Made by a program: the position numbers and the translations under genes | Source of the DNA: an uncultured SAR116 cluster alpha proteobacterium | GTDB lineage: Bacteria; Pseudomonadota; Alphaproteobacteria; Puniceispirillales; GCA-002684695 | Direction of reading: 5' to 3' | Assembly (NCBI GenBank): GCA_902539295.1 | Contig: CACBIM010000003.1 | Location: 1 to 62,904, forward strand | DNA: 62,904 nucleotides | Shown here: piece after piece, positions 1-6,564 of the stretch | How positions within the stretch are numbered: position 1 is the stretch's first letter | How the letters are laid out: each line of letters begins with the position of its first letter | Notes under the pieces: generated by a model | What the model was told of the DNA's origin: nothing | The model's input: only the letters and a program-made list of their open reading frames with translations | Database searches by the model: none

Positions 1-160
1 GTAATATTCTTAAGGTTCTTTCCATTACCAGAAGATTTCTTAACTGATGTACAAACTGATGTACAAAACGTGCCTGTTGACACATTTAATGGAACACTTA
101 AACTGAGGCTATCGCTTATGTATGTGTGATGGTGGTGCATTGGTAAGGCACAGAACTACT

Positions 161-256
161 TCTCAGCCGCACCAAATACTCTCCATCATCTAGTGTAACA
201 CGTTGATATATAAGCGTTTTGGTTTAATCGTCAATGTGGTGATGTACAAAATGATG
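161..256. repeat. left copy of 96-bp perfect inverted repeat
   Basis: Reverse-complementing this stretch gives 2008-2103 base for base (paired positions sum to 2264; mismatches appear at 160/2104 and 257/2007). Read on the + strand it begins with the 3' end of tRNA-Leu (CTCAGCCGCACCA) and ends with ATGTACAAAATGATG, the start codons of the integrase. Unlike the right copy, it is not preceded by the rest of a tRNA-Leu. An integration att duplication would be direct, so the inverted order is odd. It could reflect inversion, a second related element, or an assembly or amplification chimera. Confidence 0.9.
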
Positions 257-295
257 GAAAGATTAATTCGTAATGAAATTATTCGTAGCGAATAA
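242..295 (+). pseudogene. truncated integrase 5' fragment
   Basis: From ATG at 242 the frame reads MYKMM, identical to the start of the integrase at 2022. It then leaves the repeat and reads 12 unrelated residues to TAA at 293-295. It is the by-product of the inverted repeat cutting through the integrase start, not a functional gene. If the segment 257-2007 were inverted, this start would become joined in frame to the integrase body. Confidence 0.35.
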
Positions 296-338
296 AAGTT
301 CAATGTTGAACTAAAACTTTACTAGAACAATAGTTTTA

Positions 339-656
339 TTATTTTTCTTCAAACAAAGATTTATCAAATATTTTAGATATTTCTCCTAATGCCTCTCCTT
401 CAGAATAACTAACAACAGCACCCATTTCTTTTTCCATCTGATTGAATTTATTCATTTCATCAAATCCAAATTTTTTATAAGTTTCCTTGTCTTCCCATAT
501 AGATATTACTGAATGACTAATTTCTGAAACATCTACAGTTAACCTCATCAATCGTCCATTTTCACCAAATTTTGATAAAGTAGATTGAGCATGTTTTTGA
601 ACAGCTTGTTTAGCCATTTTATTTGGAAATTTAACCTGATTTATTCTAACATACAT
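339..656 (-). CDS. hypothetical protein, 105 aa
   Basis: I do not recognise this protein. It is soluble, has no signal peptide and no Cys pair. The alternation of strand-like and amphipathic helical stretches, including SVISIWEDKETYKKF, is compatible with a small dimeric alpha/beta-barrel (antibiotic-monooxygenase-like) fold, but that is only a guess. The ATG is preceded by a good Shine-Dalgarno (AGGAG at about 664-668 on the complementary strand), so it is probably translated. It lies between the inverted repeat and the integrase and so would be cargo of the element. Confidence 0.55.
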   Translation of the reverse strand: MYVRINQVKFPNKMAKQAVQKHAQSTLSKFGENGRLMRLTVDVSEISHSVISIWEDKETYKKFGFDEMNKFNQMEKEMGAVVSYSEGEALGEISKIFDKSLFEEK

Positions 657-732
657 TTAATTACTCCTAAAATTTACAAATTATCTTTTTGAAATATATT
701 CACTTTAATCTTATGCACAGGCTGCTAAAACA

Positions 733-798
733 CTACAACTTACTTTGAGATAAAAGGATAAAAATTGTGAATAATATTGTAAATAAACTTTTGTACAT
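733..798 (-). CDS. possible 21-aa hydrophobic peptide
   Basis: A short frame starts ATG-TAC-AAA at 798 and stops with TAG at 733-735. Its product is one hydrophobic segment (SLFTILFTIFILL). A near-perfect AAGGAGA lies at about 804-811, well spaced from the ATG, and is the main argument for translation. In another frame the end of the segment reads VLAACA-stop, a lipobox-like tail, so this may be a frameshifted small lipoprotein (entericidin-like). Neither reading has independent support. Confidence 0.3.
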   Translation of the reverse strand: MYKSLFTILFTIFILLSQSKL

Positions 799-879
799 TT
801 TAATCTCCTTTATTTATTATTCTCTCAAAATTTTATTTTCTTTATGGGTTATCATAAAAAATGAAAAATTCTATTTTTA

Positions 880-2022
880 CTATAAGTTCTGTATCCACTT
901 ATACTTAACTTTCAAATCATAACCCTTTCCATACTCTTCGCCAACACTCTTATTAGACCAGCCACAAATCTGGTCAATCAGTTCAGATGGACATTCAACT
1001 GCCCTTAAACGGTCACGCATACTATGTCTTAATCCATGAACCTGATAACTATTAGTCAGTTGTTCTTTAAGCCATTTATTTAAAGCAGCACTTGCTGAAT
1101 TAGAGTTGCATTTTGATTGGTTGGTGTATCTTGGAAATGCAAAGATACTATCATTATTACAAGCTAATATTTTTTTACATGCCCATATAGATAAACCTAT
1201 CAAAGGAACTTTTCTTTCACTTCCTTTAGTCTTTAATCTTCTCCAAGGATGAGGAATAACATTCACATAAGGTATTTCATTATTAAGATTAATATCGCTT
1301 TTCAGTAGACCAACCCCCTCACCTAATCGCATTCCAGTATCACTTAATAAAGCCAACAGCCATATAATATCATCATCAATTTCAATACACTTGTTTTGAA
1401 TTGTCTTTATATCTTCATTTGGAATTGGCTTTCTCAAAGTAACTTTATCATCTTCAGGCATATAGGTTCTTGAGAAAGCATTATTACAATCTACACCTTG
1501 TTCACTAATAGTGAGATTAATAATTGCCCTTACAGAAGAGAATACTCTCTTAACAGTCCTTATTGTCATCCCCTTTTCTAATAACCAATCACGAAACTTT
1601 CCTGCATCAGATGATGAGTAAGAAGCAATTCCTCTATCACCTAAAACTTTTATTACATAGTTAGTATTTCTTGTTGCAGTTCTTACAAATACTTTATCTT
1701 TTCCTTGCTTCTTCAATATTAAATAGAATTGAAGAGCATCAGTAAGCTTTGGACTATCATCATCAATACTTGATTGAACAAGATGAAGTGCAGGTATTTC
1801 TAGATTCTGAAGTCTTAAACCTAACCAATAATCATCTAACCTCTGAGATATTGATTTGCATTTATGTTCTGCAATTCTCTTAGATTTAGTCTTTAAGCTT
1901 AAAGATATACGCTGAGATGAATAATGTTTATGAATATCTTTAGGTACTCTTCTTACGAAATAGTAAATATTATCTCTGCATTGTAAGTAATTAATATCAT
2001 TTTTGTGCATCATTTTGTACAT
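880..2022 (-). CDS. tyrosine recombinase (phage-type integrase)
   Basis: This is a site-specific recombinase of about 380 residues that would cut and rejoin DNA at att sites through a 3'-phosphotyrosine. The N-terminus has the CRDNIYYFVRRVPKD pattern of arm/SAM-like integrase domains. The catalytic domain shows Arg in DTGMRLGEG (about 232), Lys in TKGSERKVPL, His and Arg in HGLRH (about 329/332), Trp in CGWSNKS (355) and the nucleophile Tyr in EEYGKGY (about 364). All catalytic positions are therefore present. The frame extends to a TTG at 2061 inside the inverted repeat; I prefer the ATG at 2022 (MYKMMHK), with ATGs at 2013 and 2010 also possible. The gene reads away from the 3' end of tRNA-Leu, the usual place for an integrase that targets the tRNA. 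Confidence 0.9.
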   Translation of the reverse strand: MYKMMHKNDINYLQCRDNIYYFVRRVPKDIHKHYSSQRISLSLKTKSKRIAEHKCKSISQRLDDYWLGLRLQNLEIPALHLVQSSIDDDSPKLTDALQFYLILKKQGKDKVFVRTATRNTNYVIKVLGDRGIASYSSSDAGKFRDWLLEKGMTIRTVKRVFSSVRAIINLTISEQGVDCNNAFSRTYMPEDDKVTLRKPIPNEDIKTIQNKCIEIDDDIIWLLALLSDTGMRLGEGVGLLKSDINLNNEIPYVNVIPHPWRRLKTKGSERKVPLIGLSIWACKKILACNNDSIFAFPRYTNQSKCNSNSASAALNKWLKEQLTNSYQVHGLRHSMRDRLRAVECPSELIDQICGWSNKSVGEEYGKGYDLKVKYKWIQNL

Positions 2023-2103
2023 CACCACATTGACGATTAAACCAAAACGCTTATATATCAACGTGTTACACTAGATGATGGAGAGTATTTGGTGCGGCTG
2101 AGA
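2008..2103. repeat. right copy of 96-bp inverted repeat / att site
   Basis: This copy overlaps the last 11 bases of tRNA-Leu plus its encoded CCA, the 67-base spacer, and the first five codons of the integrase (MYKMM). It matches 161-256 perfectly in inverse orientation. The tRNA 3' end is the classical crossover site of tRNA-targeting integrases, so the att core is probably within 2090-2103. Recombination between the two copies would invert the intervening segment and keep the integrase in frame in both orientations. Confidence 0.9.
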
Positions 2104-2177
2104 GGACTTGAACCTCCACGGATTATTCATCCACAGCGACCTCAACGCTGCGCGTCTACCGGTTCCGCCACAGCCGC
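2090..2177 (-). tRNA. tRNA-Leu(GAG)
   Basis: A complete cloverleaf can be drawn. The acceptor GCGGCTG (2171-2177) pairs with CAGCCGC (2094-2100), discriminator A is at 2093, and CCA is genome-encoded (2090-2092). The anticodon stem CAGCG/CGCTG encloses loop TTGAGGT, with anticodon GAG at 2141-2143. A long variable arm is typical of class II tRNA-Leu, and the T-loop is TTCAAGT. Its 3' end is embedded in the inverted repeat and serves as the integration site of the neighbouring element; the gene itself appears intact. Confidence 0.95.
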
Positions 2178-2241
2178 ACAAATTTATTGATTTAATAATA
2201 ACTAACATTACAATCACATACAATAAAGAATAGACTTAATT

Positions 2242-2255
2242 AGGAAACAAAAATA
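2242..2255 (+). promoter_or_regulatory. ribosome binding site pointing to an upstream lipB start (AUA)
   Basis: AGGA at 2242-2245 stands seven bases before an in-frame ATA at 2253. The lipB frame is open from the TAG at 2241. The 32 codons between 2253 and the first ATG (2349) read like the conserved LipB N-terminus (GVEWVKS, then YQTSFDWM), yet contain no ATG, GTG or TTG. The spacing supports initiation at ATA, which would be a rare start codon. Confidence 0.4.
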
Positions 2256-2348
2256 GATCAATTAGATTATAAGCATTTTGGGTTCTACAGCGGTGTTGAA
2301 TGGGTTAAGTCAACATCTCTTATTGATTATCAAACTTCATTTGATTGG

Positions 2349-2909
2349 ATGCTTTCACAAGTAAAAAAAATGCATGACGGGAAGGGTAATGAAAGGATTT
2401 GGTTACTTGAACATAATGATATTTATACAGGCGGCACATCATCAAAACAAAGTGATTTAAGAAATACCAAAAATATTAAAATTGCCAATACAAATAGAGG
2501 CGGGCAATGGACATGGCATGGACCAGGGCAAAGAATAGTTTACTTTGTTCTTGATCTTAACATGAGAAACAAAGATGTTAGATGGTTTGTAAATAAGTTA
2601 GAACAACTAATCATTAATACCCTTTTAGATTTCAATATTAATTCAACAAGAAGGGAAAATTACCCAGGAGTGTGGGTTCCAAATGCTAATGGCTTTAATA
2701 AAATTGGAGCAATTGGTATTAGAATTAGTAAATGGATTGCTTATCATGGCATCTCAATAAATATTAATCCTGACCTTTCTAAATATGAGGGGATTATTCC
2801 ATGCGGAGTAACTGATGCAGGTATAACTTCAGCTAGTGACTTAGGTTATAATTTTTCGTTAATAGATTTTGATAATTCGCTTGCTTTAAATTTTGAAAAA
2901 CTATTTTAA
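2349..2909 (+). CDS. lipB: lipoyl(octanoyl) transferase LipB
   Basis: LipB moves octanoyl groups from acyl carrier protein to apo-lipoyl domains of 2-oxoacid dehydrogenases and the glycine cleavage H protein; LipA then adds sulfur. Visible motifs, numbered from the first ATG: RGGQWTWHGPGQ (50-61, substrate pocket), the catalytic Lys in KIGAIGIRIS (118), and the nucleophilic Cys in IPCGVTDAGITS (152). From this ATG the product is 186 residues, about 30 short of the family. Conserved N-terminal residues lie in frame upstream, so translation probably begins near 2253. Its 3' end overlaps the convergent gene by nine bases. Confidence 0.93.
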   Translation: MLSQVKKMHDGKGNERIWLLEHNDIYTGGTSSKQSDLRNTKNIKIANTNRGGQWTWHGPGQRIVYFVLDLNMRNKDVRWFVNKLEQLIINTLLDFNINSTRRENYPGVWVPNANGFNKIGAIGIRISKWIAYHGISININPDLSKYEGIIPCGVTDAGITSASDLGYNFSLIDFDNSLALNFEKLF

Positions 2910-3326
2910 TTTATAAATTTTGTTTATCATTTTTGATAAAATAGTGATAGTTTTTACTGAATATTCCACTAAAATTTTATTATCTTCTTTGGTGCCCAGC
3001 AAACCATCAATAGGCTTTTCATAGTGAACAATTGAATTTCTTGTCTGCCTTAACCACATTGCTTCATAAGATGAGAATATAGAATTAATTTCTACACCAC
3101 TCAAACTATTAATTATAGATGTTTTCTCATTTTTGATAACATCTATAAGAGTGGCAGAGAGTATTATAATAGTTAAATAATTATTACTTTTTATTGCTTC
3201 AGTTAACTCATAAAAAATGTATGAGCCATGAGTGCCTAAATGCTTTTTAATTTCTATATAATTATTTATTAAAAAAGTGTTTTTAAAATTTGTTATTTTT
3301 TTCGAAGACAATTTAAAAACTCGCAA
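2901..3326 (-). CDS. HEPN-like hypothetical protein
   Basis: This 141-residue, mostly helical protein belongs to no family I can name with certainty. It contains RQTRNSIVHYEKP, which includes R-N-S-I-V-H, an Rx4H motif of the HEPN superfamily. HEPN proteins are helical and often metal-independent RNases or nucleotidyltransferase partners. The preceding WLRQTRN helix also fits. No partner toxin/antitoxin gene is adjacent. The start overlaps the end of the ATP12 gene by 34 bases, which suggests translational coupling at the tail of the rluC-HAD-ATP12 operon. HEPN assignment is an inference from motif and helicity only. Confidence 0.6.
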   Translation of the reverse strand: MRVFKLSSKKITNFKNTFLINNYIEIKKHLGTHGSYIFYELTEAIKSNNYLTIIILSATLIDVIKNEKTSIINSLSGVEINSIFSSYEAMWLRQTRNSIVHYEKPIDGLLGTKEDNKILVEYSVKTITILSKMINKIYKLK

Positions 3327-3994
3327 GCTTCAGAAATTTCTTTTTTTATATTTTTTCTTCTTGCTTCAGAAATTTCATCAGAACCCCATTTTTTAATTTG
3401 AAATAATTCCTCAGCTAAAGCTGTTTTATATAATTCATGTAAATCAATTTTTTTATATAAAAATGCTAATCCCAAGATAAAAGAGCTTGTTAAATTAACA
3501 ATATGTGAAAAACCAGAAAACTTAAAGTGATCGAAATTCTTAACCAAAGAAAGACATTTTGAAACTTCATTTTTATTTTGTTTAGCTGGAAATAATTCAT
3601 AGTTAACAATCAATTTGCAATTAAATTGTAAATTTATCCATTCAAGAAATGGTTCCCACAGGTCTTCAATGTAATCATAAAGTTCTTCATCATCTTTTGA
3701 TCTAAATAATATTAGATCCATATTTAAAATACTTTCTAGATTTTGGAGTATTTTATTTTCTTTATTAAGAATTTTATCAACCGCAGTTACTGAGTAAGCA
3801 TAAAAAGGCATCTTATCCGGATAAATCTTGTCTTTTACTTCCTTCCACTCAATGAAGACTTTTTCACTAATACTGTAAGGGAGATTTAATCTCCTTCCTT
3901 CTGGAGATTTTAATTCTTTAGCATCTAAGTAAATTATTCCAATGTCTTTAGTCTTTTTAAGAGTAACCTTTTCCCATTTTTTATTAAGCATCAT
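3293..3994 (-). CDS. ATP12 family F1-ATPase assembly chaperone
   Basis: ATP12 binds the alpha subunit of F1 before assembly of the ATP synthase head. The family is confined to mitochondria and Alphaproteobacteria, so this gene is a lineage marker. At 233 residues the length is normal. The N-terminus shows LDAKELKSPEGRRLNLPYS, the family's 'DGRPLKTPAGNPL' type strand, followed by the EW segment and FYAYSVTAVDKI, comparable to 'MPLTRLANTAIDRV'. A C-terminal helix carries AEELFQIKKWGSDEISEAR, where family members have WG.D.EA. It lies two bases from the HAD phosphatase gene in the same operon. No signal peptide is present, so it is cytoplasmic. Confidence 0.88.
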   Translation of the reverse strand: MMLNKKWEKVTLKKTKDIGIIYLDAKELKSPEGRRLNLPYSISEKVFIEWKEVKDKIYPDKMPFYAYSVTAVDKILNKENKILQNLESILNMDLILFRSKDDEELYDYIEDLWEPFLEWINLQFNCKLIVNYELFPAKQNKNEVSKCLSLVKNFDHFKFSGFSHIVNLTSSFILGLAFLYKKIDLHELYKTALAEELFQIKKWGSDEISEARRKNIKKEISEACEFLNCLRKK

Positions 3995-3996
3995 TT

Positions 3997-4671
3997 TTAT
4001 TTAGGCAATACCGTTTTAATTTTTTTATAAAGATGATGGAATGTTTCAACAACATCTATTGCGCCATTTTTCAATAATGTTTCTCTATCATTGAACCCCC
4101 AATTAACACCAATGAAGTTAATATCACAATTTTTAGACATCAATGCATCATTGATTGTATCTCCTATCATTAAAACATTTGTTTTAATAACCTTCATTTC
4201 TGATATAATCTCTAGTCCCATATCAGGTTCTGGCTTAGGTTTCGTGTCATGGACTGTTTTTAAGCAAGAAAAAAATTTTAATATCTTGTGTCGTTCTAAA
4301 CCTTCTAATAAGCCATTTCGACTTTTGTTAGTTGCGATCCCTAATAAATACCCGTCATTGAAGAGATCATTTATTACTTCATAGGCATCAGGGTAAAGAT
4401 AGTCGTTAATTTCTTCTTTTTGAGAAGCATCCATATACCAACTTCTGTACGTTTCCAAGAGTTTGTTGTGAAAATTCGGATCAGAATTTCCAGTATACTC
4501 AGCAAAAAGAGGTAAAAGTGGTTTGCCAATATTGTTACGCAAAACTTCATCAGCGGGAATAGGGTAATTAAAATAATTCAATGCATACTTAATTCCGTTT
4601 AGTATAGCTAATTCTGAATTTACTATAGTACCATCATAATCAAATAAAAGTAACTTTGAGGTGCTATTCAT
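3997..4671 (-). CDS. HAD-superfamily phosphatase (Gph-like)
   Basis: This soluble haloacid dehalogenase-type phosphatase has 224 residues. Motif I is LLFDYDGTIVNSE (nucleophile and acid/base Asp), motif II is IATNKS, motif III Lys sits in KPKPEPD, and motif IV is MIGDTINDA. The helical cap after motif I matches phosphoglycolate phosphatase/pyrophosphatase relatives. Substrate is not determinable from sequence. It overlaps the end of the rluC-like gene by eight bases and is followed by ATP12. The order rluC-HAD-ATP12 is common in Alphaproteobacteria. Confidence 0.88.
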   Translation of the reverse strand: MNSTSKLLLFDYDGTIVNSELAILNGIKYALNYFNYPIPADEVLRNNIGKPLLPLFAEYTGNSDPNFHNKLLETYRSWYMDASQKEEINDYLYPDAYEVINDLFNDGYLLGIATNKSRNGLLEGLERHKILKFFSCLKTVHDTKPKPEPDMGLEIISEMKVIKTNVLMIGDTINDALMSKNCDINFIGVNWGFNDRETLLKNGAIDVVETFHHLYKKIKTVLPK

Positions 4672-5665
4672 AATTGAATTTTTTTTCTAAAAGAGAGTTA
4701 TTGTTTTCCATTTTAAGTACTTTTAAAGTCTTATAAAATTTTTTATTTATTTCAGCATGAATAAATTTTTCTTTTAATTTTTCATTGGGGAAAGACATTT
4801 GTAAACAGTGCAGCATTAACGAAGAATTTTTAAAGTCCTTATCAATTTTTGAAGTTTCATTGTATTTTTTGTCCCCTAATATTGGGTTCCCCAAAGAGGA
4901 CATATGAACTCTTAACTGATGAGTCCGGCCTGTAATTGGGAACAGTAGCACTAAAGAAAAACCATTTGAATACTCTAAAACCTTATATTTTGTTATGGAT
5001 TTTAAACCTTTGTTATAATCTACAATCATCTTCTCATTATTACCAACTTTCTGTTTAAGCAAAGGTAAGTCAATAAAACCCTTAGTTTTTTCAACTTCTC
5101 CATGAACGATAGCTAAATATGTTTTTCTTATATTTTTATTTTTTAGATATGAAGAAAATTCTTTTGCGTAAAGCCTATTTTTAGCAATAATTAAAACTCC
5201 AGTAGTATCTCTATCAAGCCTATGCAGAAGATAATGTTTTTGGATATGGTCAAACGAATTCATCATTAAACCATCTATATGTCTGTAGACTTTAGTTCCG
5301 CCTTGAACTGGTAATCCACTTGGTTTGTTTAGTGCAATTATATTCTCATCTTCATAAATTTTACATGACTTTATAAGCTCGATATCTTTTTCTAGTGGAA
5401 TATATTTAGGCCTTGAATGAGTTTCATATTTCTGCTCTTTAAGCCCCGGAGGAATTGAAACCAATTGATTGAAATTTAAAATAAAATATGGCCTAACTTT
5501 TTTTTTATCTACTCTTATTCCACCAGATCCAATAATTTTTTCTAAATGAGATTGCTTAATTCCAGGTATATAATATCTAATAAATTTATCTAATCTTAAG
5601 CCAGATAACTCTTTACTAACTTTCAAGATTTCAGGAACAATGTTTTTCCTATCCTCTACAATCAT
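4664..5665 (-). CDS. rluC: RluC/RluD-type 23S rRNA pseudouridine synthase
   Basis: This enzyme isomerises uridines to pseudouridine in large-subunit rRNA. An N-terminal S4 RNA-binding domain (LRLDKFIRYYIPGIKQSHLE) precedes the catalytic domain. The catalytic Asp is in LLHRLDRDTTGVLI, followed by GRTHQLRVHMSSLGNPILGD. I chose the ATG at 5665 (MIVEDRK), which shares one base with the preceding stop (TAATG) and implies coupling. A start at 5686 would add seven residues. RluC versus RluD cannot be resolved by eye; RluC fits the operon partners better. Confidence 0.85.
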   Translation of the reverse strand: MIVEDRKNIVPEILKVSKELSGLRLDKFIRYYIPGIKQSHLEKIIGSGGIRVDKKKVRPYFILNFNQLVSIPPGLKEQKYETHSRPKYIPLEKDIELIKSCKIYEDENIIALNKPSGLPVQGGTKVYRHIDGLMMNSFDHIQKHYLLHRLDRDTTGVLIIAKNRLYAKEFSSYLKNKNIRKTYLAIVHGEVEKTKGFIDLPLLKQKVGNNEKMIVDYNKGLKSITKYKVLEYSNGFSLVLLFPITGRTHQLRVHMSSLGNPILGDKKYNETSKIDKDFKNSSLMLHCLQMSFPNEKLKEKFIHAEINKKFYKTLKVLKMENNNSLLEKKFNYE

Positions 5666-6564
5666 TAATGCACACCATATATCCATCCTTCAAATTTGCT
5701 TGCCTTTAAGAATTCCTTACTCTCAAAATCCAAAGCAAATCCTTTTTGTTTATTTAAAAAATATTTTAGAGCAGCACAAGATATAATCGCATCCATATCA
5801 TCATTATCATTCTTATCTATCGATAATTTTGAAATAAATTTTTGATCATAAAAGCTTAATGTATCATTGAGTAGAGTTTTTTGTCTTCCATCTTTTTTTA
5901 TTGAGCTTTGACCAGCATAATGAAAGTAAAAACTTGGGAAAATTTCGACAACAACTATATTAGAATTCTTTAGATTTTTATTGCTTTCGAATGGCCAAAT
6001 ACAACATTTTGAATGTAAACTTGTTTTGATTTTATGGACTAGCCTCATTCCTGCTAAAGTTCCAGTTCCAACTCCAGCTGGACCTATGCAATTAAAGGTT
6101 GGAGAGGGAGACCTGATTTTTTTTGCTGCAATTTCTGTTAATCTTCTTCTTGATGAATATAATTTCCCTCTCTTAACTGGTGAGTTGTAATATTCTCCTA
6201 AAATTTCATCATCCCATATCCCTCCTCCATATAAATCTTCTTGTCCTTGGTTTTGATTTTCTATACATTCCCATAATTGAAATACTGTATTTGGTTTTAT
6301 TATTTTACAATCTGGAAAGTAACTTTTGAAATCCATAAAAGGATATGAAAAAGCAAAATCAATTCCTACAAGAATTTTAGATAATGAAGACATCTTTACT
6401 AAATATTCAAACAATTCAATTCTACTCCAGTACTTATTTTTAGGATTAACAATATCAATTAAATTATTTTTTCCAGAAGAAATAGCAACAGCTATACCCT
6501 TATGACTTGAACCCTTAGCACCACTCCAGTCTATTCCAATGTAGTAATCAAAATTATTTTTCAT
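5665..6564 (-). CDS. DUF429-like RNase H-fold protein
   Basis: This 299-residue protein is of unknown function. It begins with YIGIDWSGAKG and later has LVGIDFAFSYP, paired Asp-bearing strands typical of the DUF429 group, which has a predicted RNase H-like fold. A third acidic segment, DNDDMDAIISCAALKYF, fits the family's last catalytic-like Asp (D.xDA). The retained acidic residues suggest a metal-dependent nuclease or ATPase-like activity, but none is established. It lies between rarA (11-base overlap) and rluC (1-base overlap). No signal peptide is seen. Confidence 0.7.
   Translation of the reverse strand: MKNNFDYYIGIDWSGAKGSSHKGIAVAISSGKNNLIDIVNPKNKYWSRIELFEYLVKMSSLSKILVGIDFAFSYPFMDFKSYFPDCKIIKPNTVFQLWECIENQNQGQEDLYGGGIWDDEILGEYYNSPVKRGKLYSSRRRLTEIAAKKIRSPSPTFNCIGPAGVGTGTLAGMRLVHKIKTSLHSKCCIWPFESNKNLKNSNIVVVEIFPSFYFHYAGQSSIKKDGRQKTLLNDTLSFYDQKFISKLSIDKNDNDDMDAIISCAALKYFLNKQKGFALDFESKEFLKASKFEGWIYGVH

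Larger units (their letters stand above)
1..338. other. gene-poor end of integrative element
   Basis: No convincing complete gene lies here. The stretch holds two tandem copies of ATGTACAAA (47-55 and 59-67), a third at 242-250, the left copy of a 96-bp inverted repeat (161-256), and a short truncated start of an integrase-like reading frame. A frame open from base 1 to the stop at 127-129 could be the tail of a gene outside the window, but its product is unrecognisable. The content resembles the att/arm region of an integrated element. Confidence 0.5.

Noticed and set aside
1-129. Frame open from base 1 to a stop at 127-129
   Set aside because: It is 42 codons with no start in the window and no recognisable product; it may be a gene tail but cannot be supported.
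131-164. D-arm-like stem-loop GTGC..GCAC just before the tRNA-Leu 3' end copy
   Set aside because: Suggests a chimeric tRNA, but the upstream sequence cannot pair with the acceptor strand and there is no anticodon arm.
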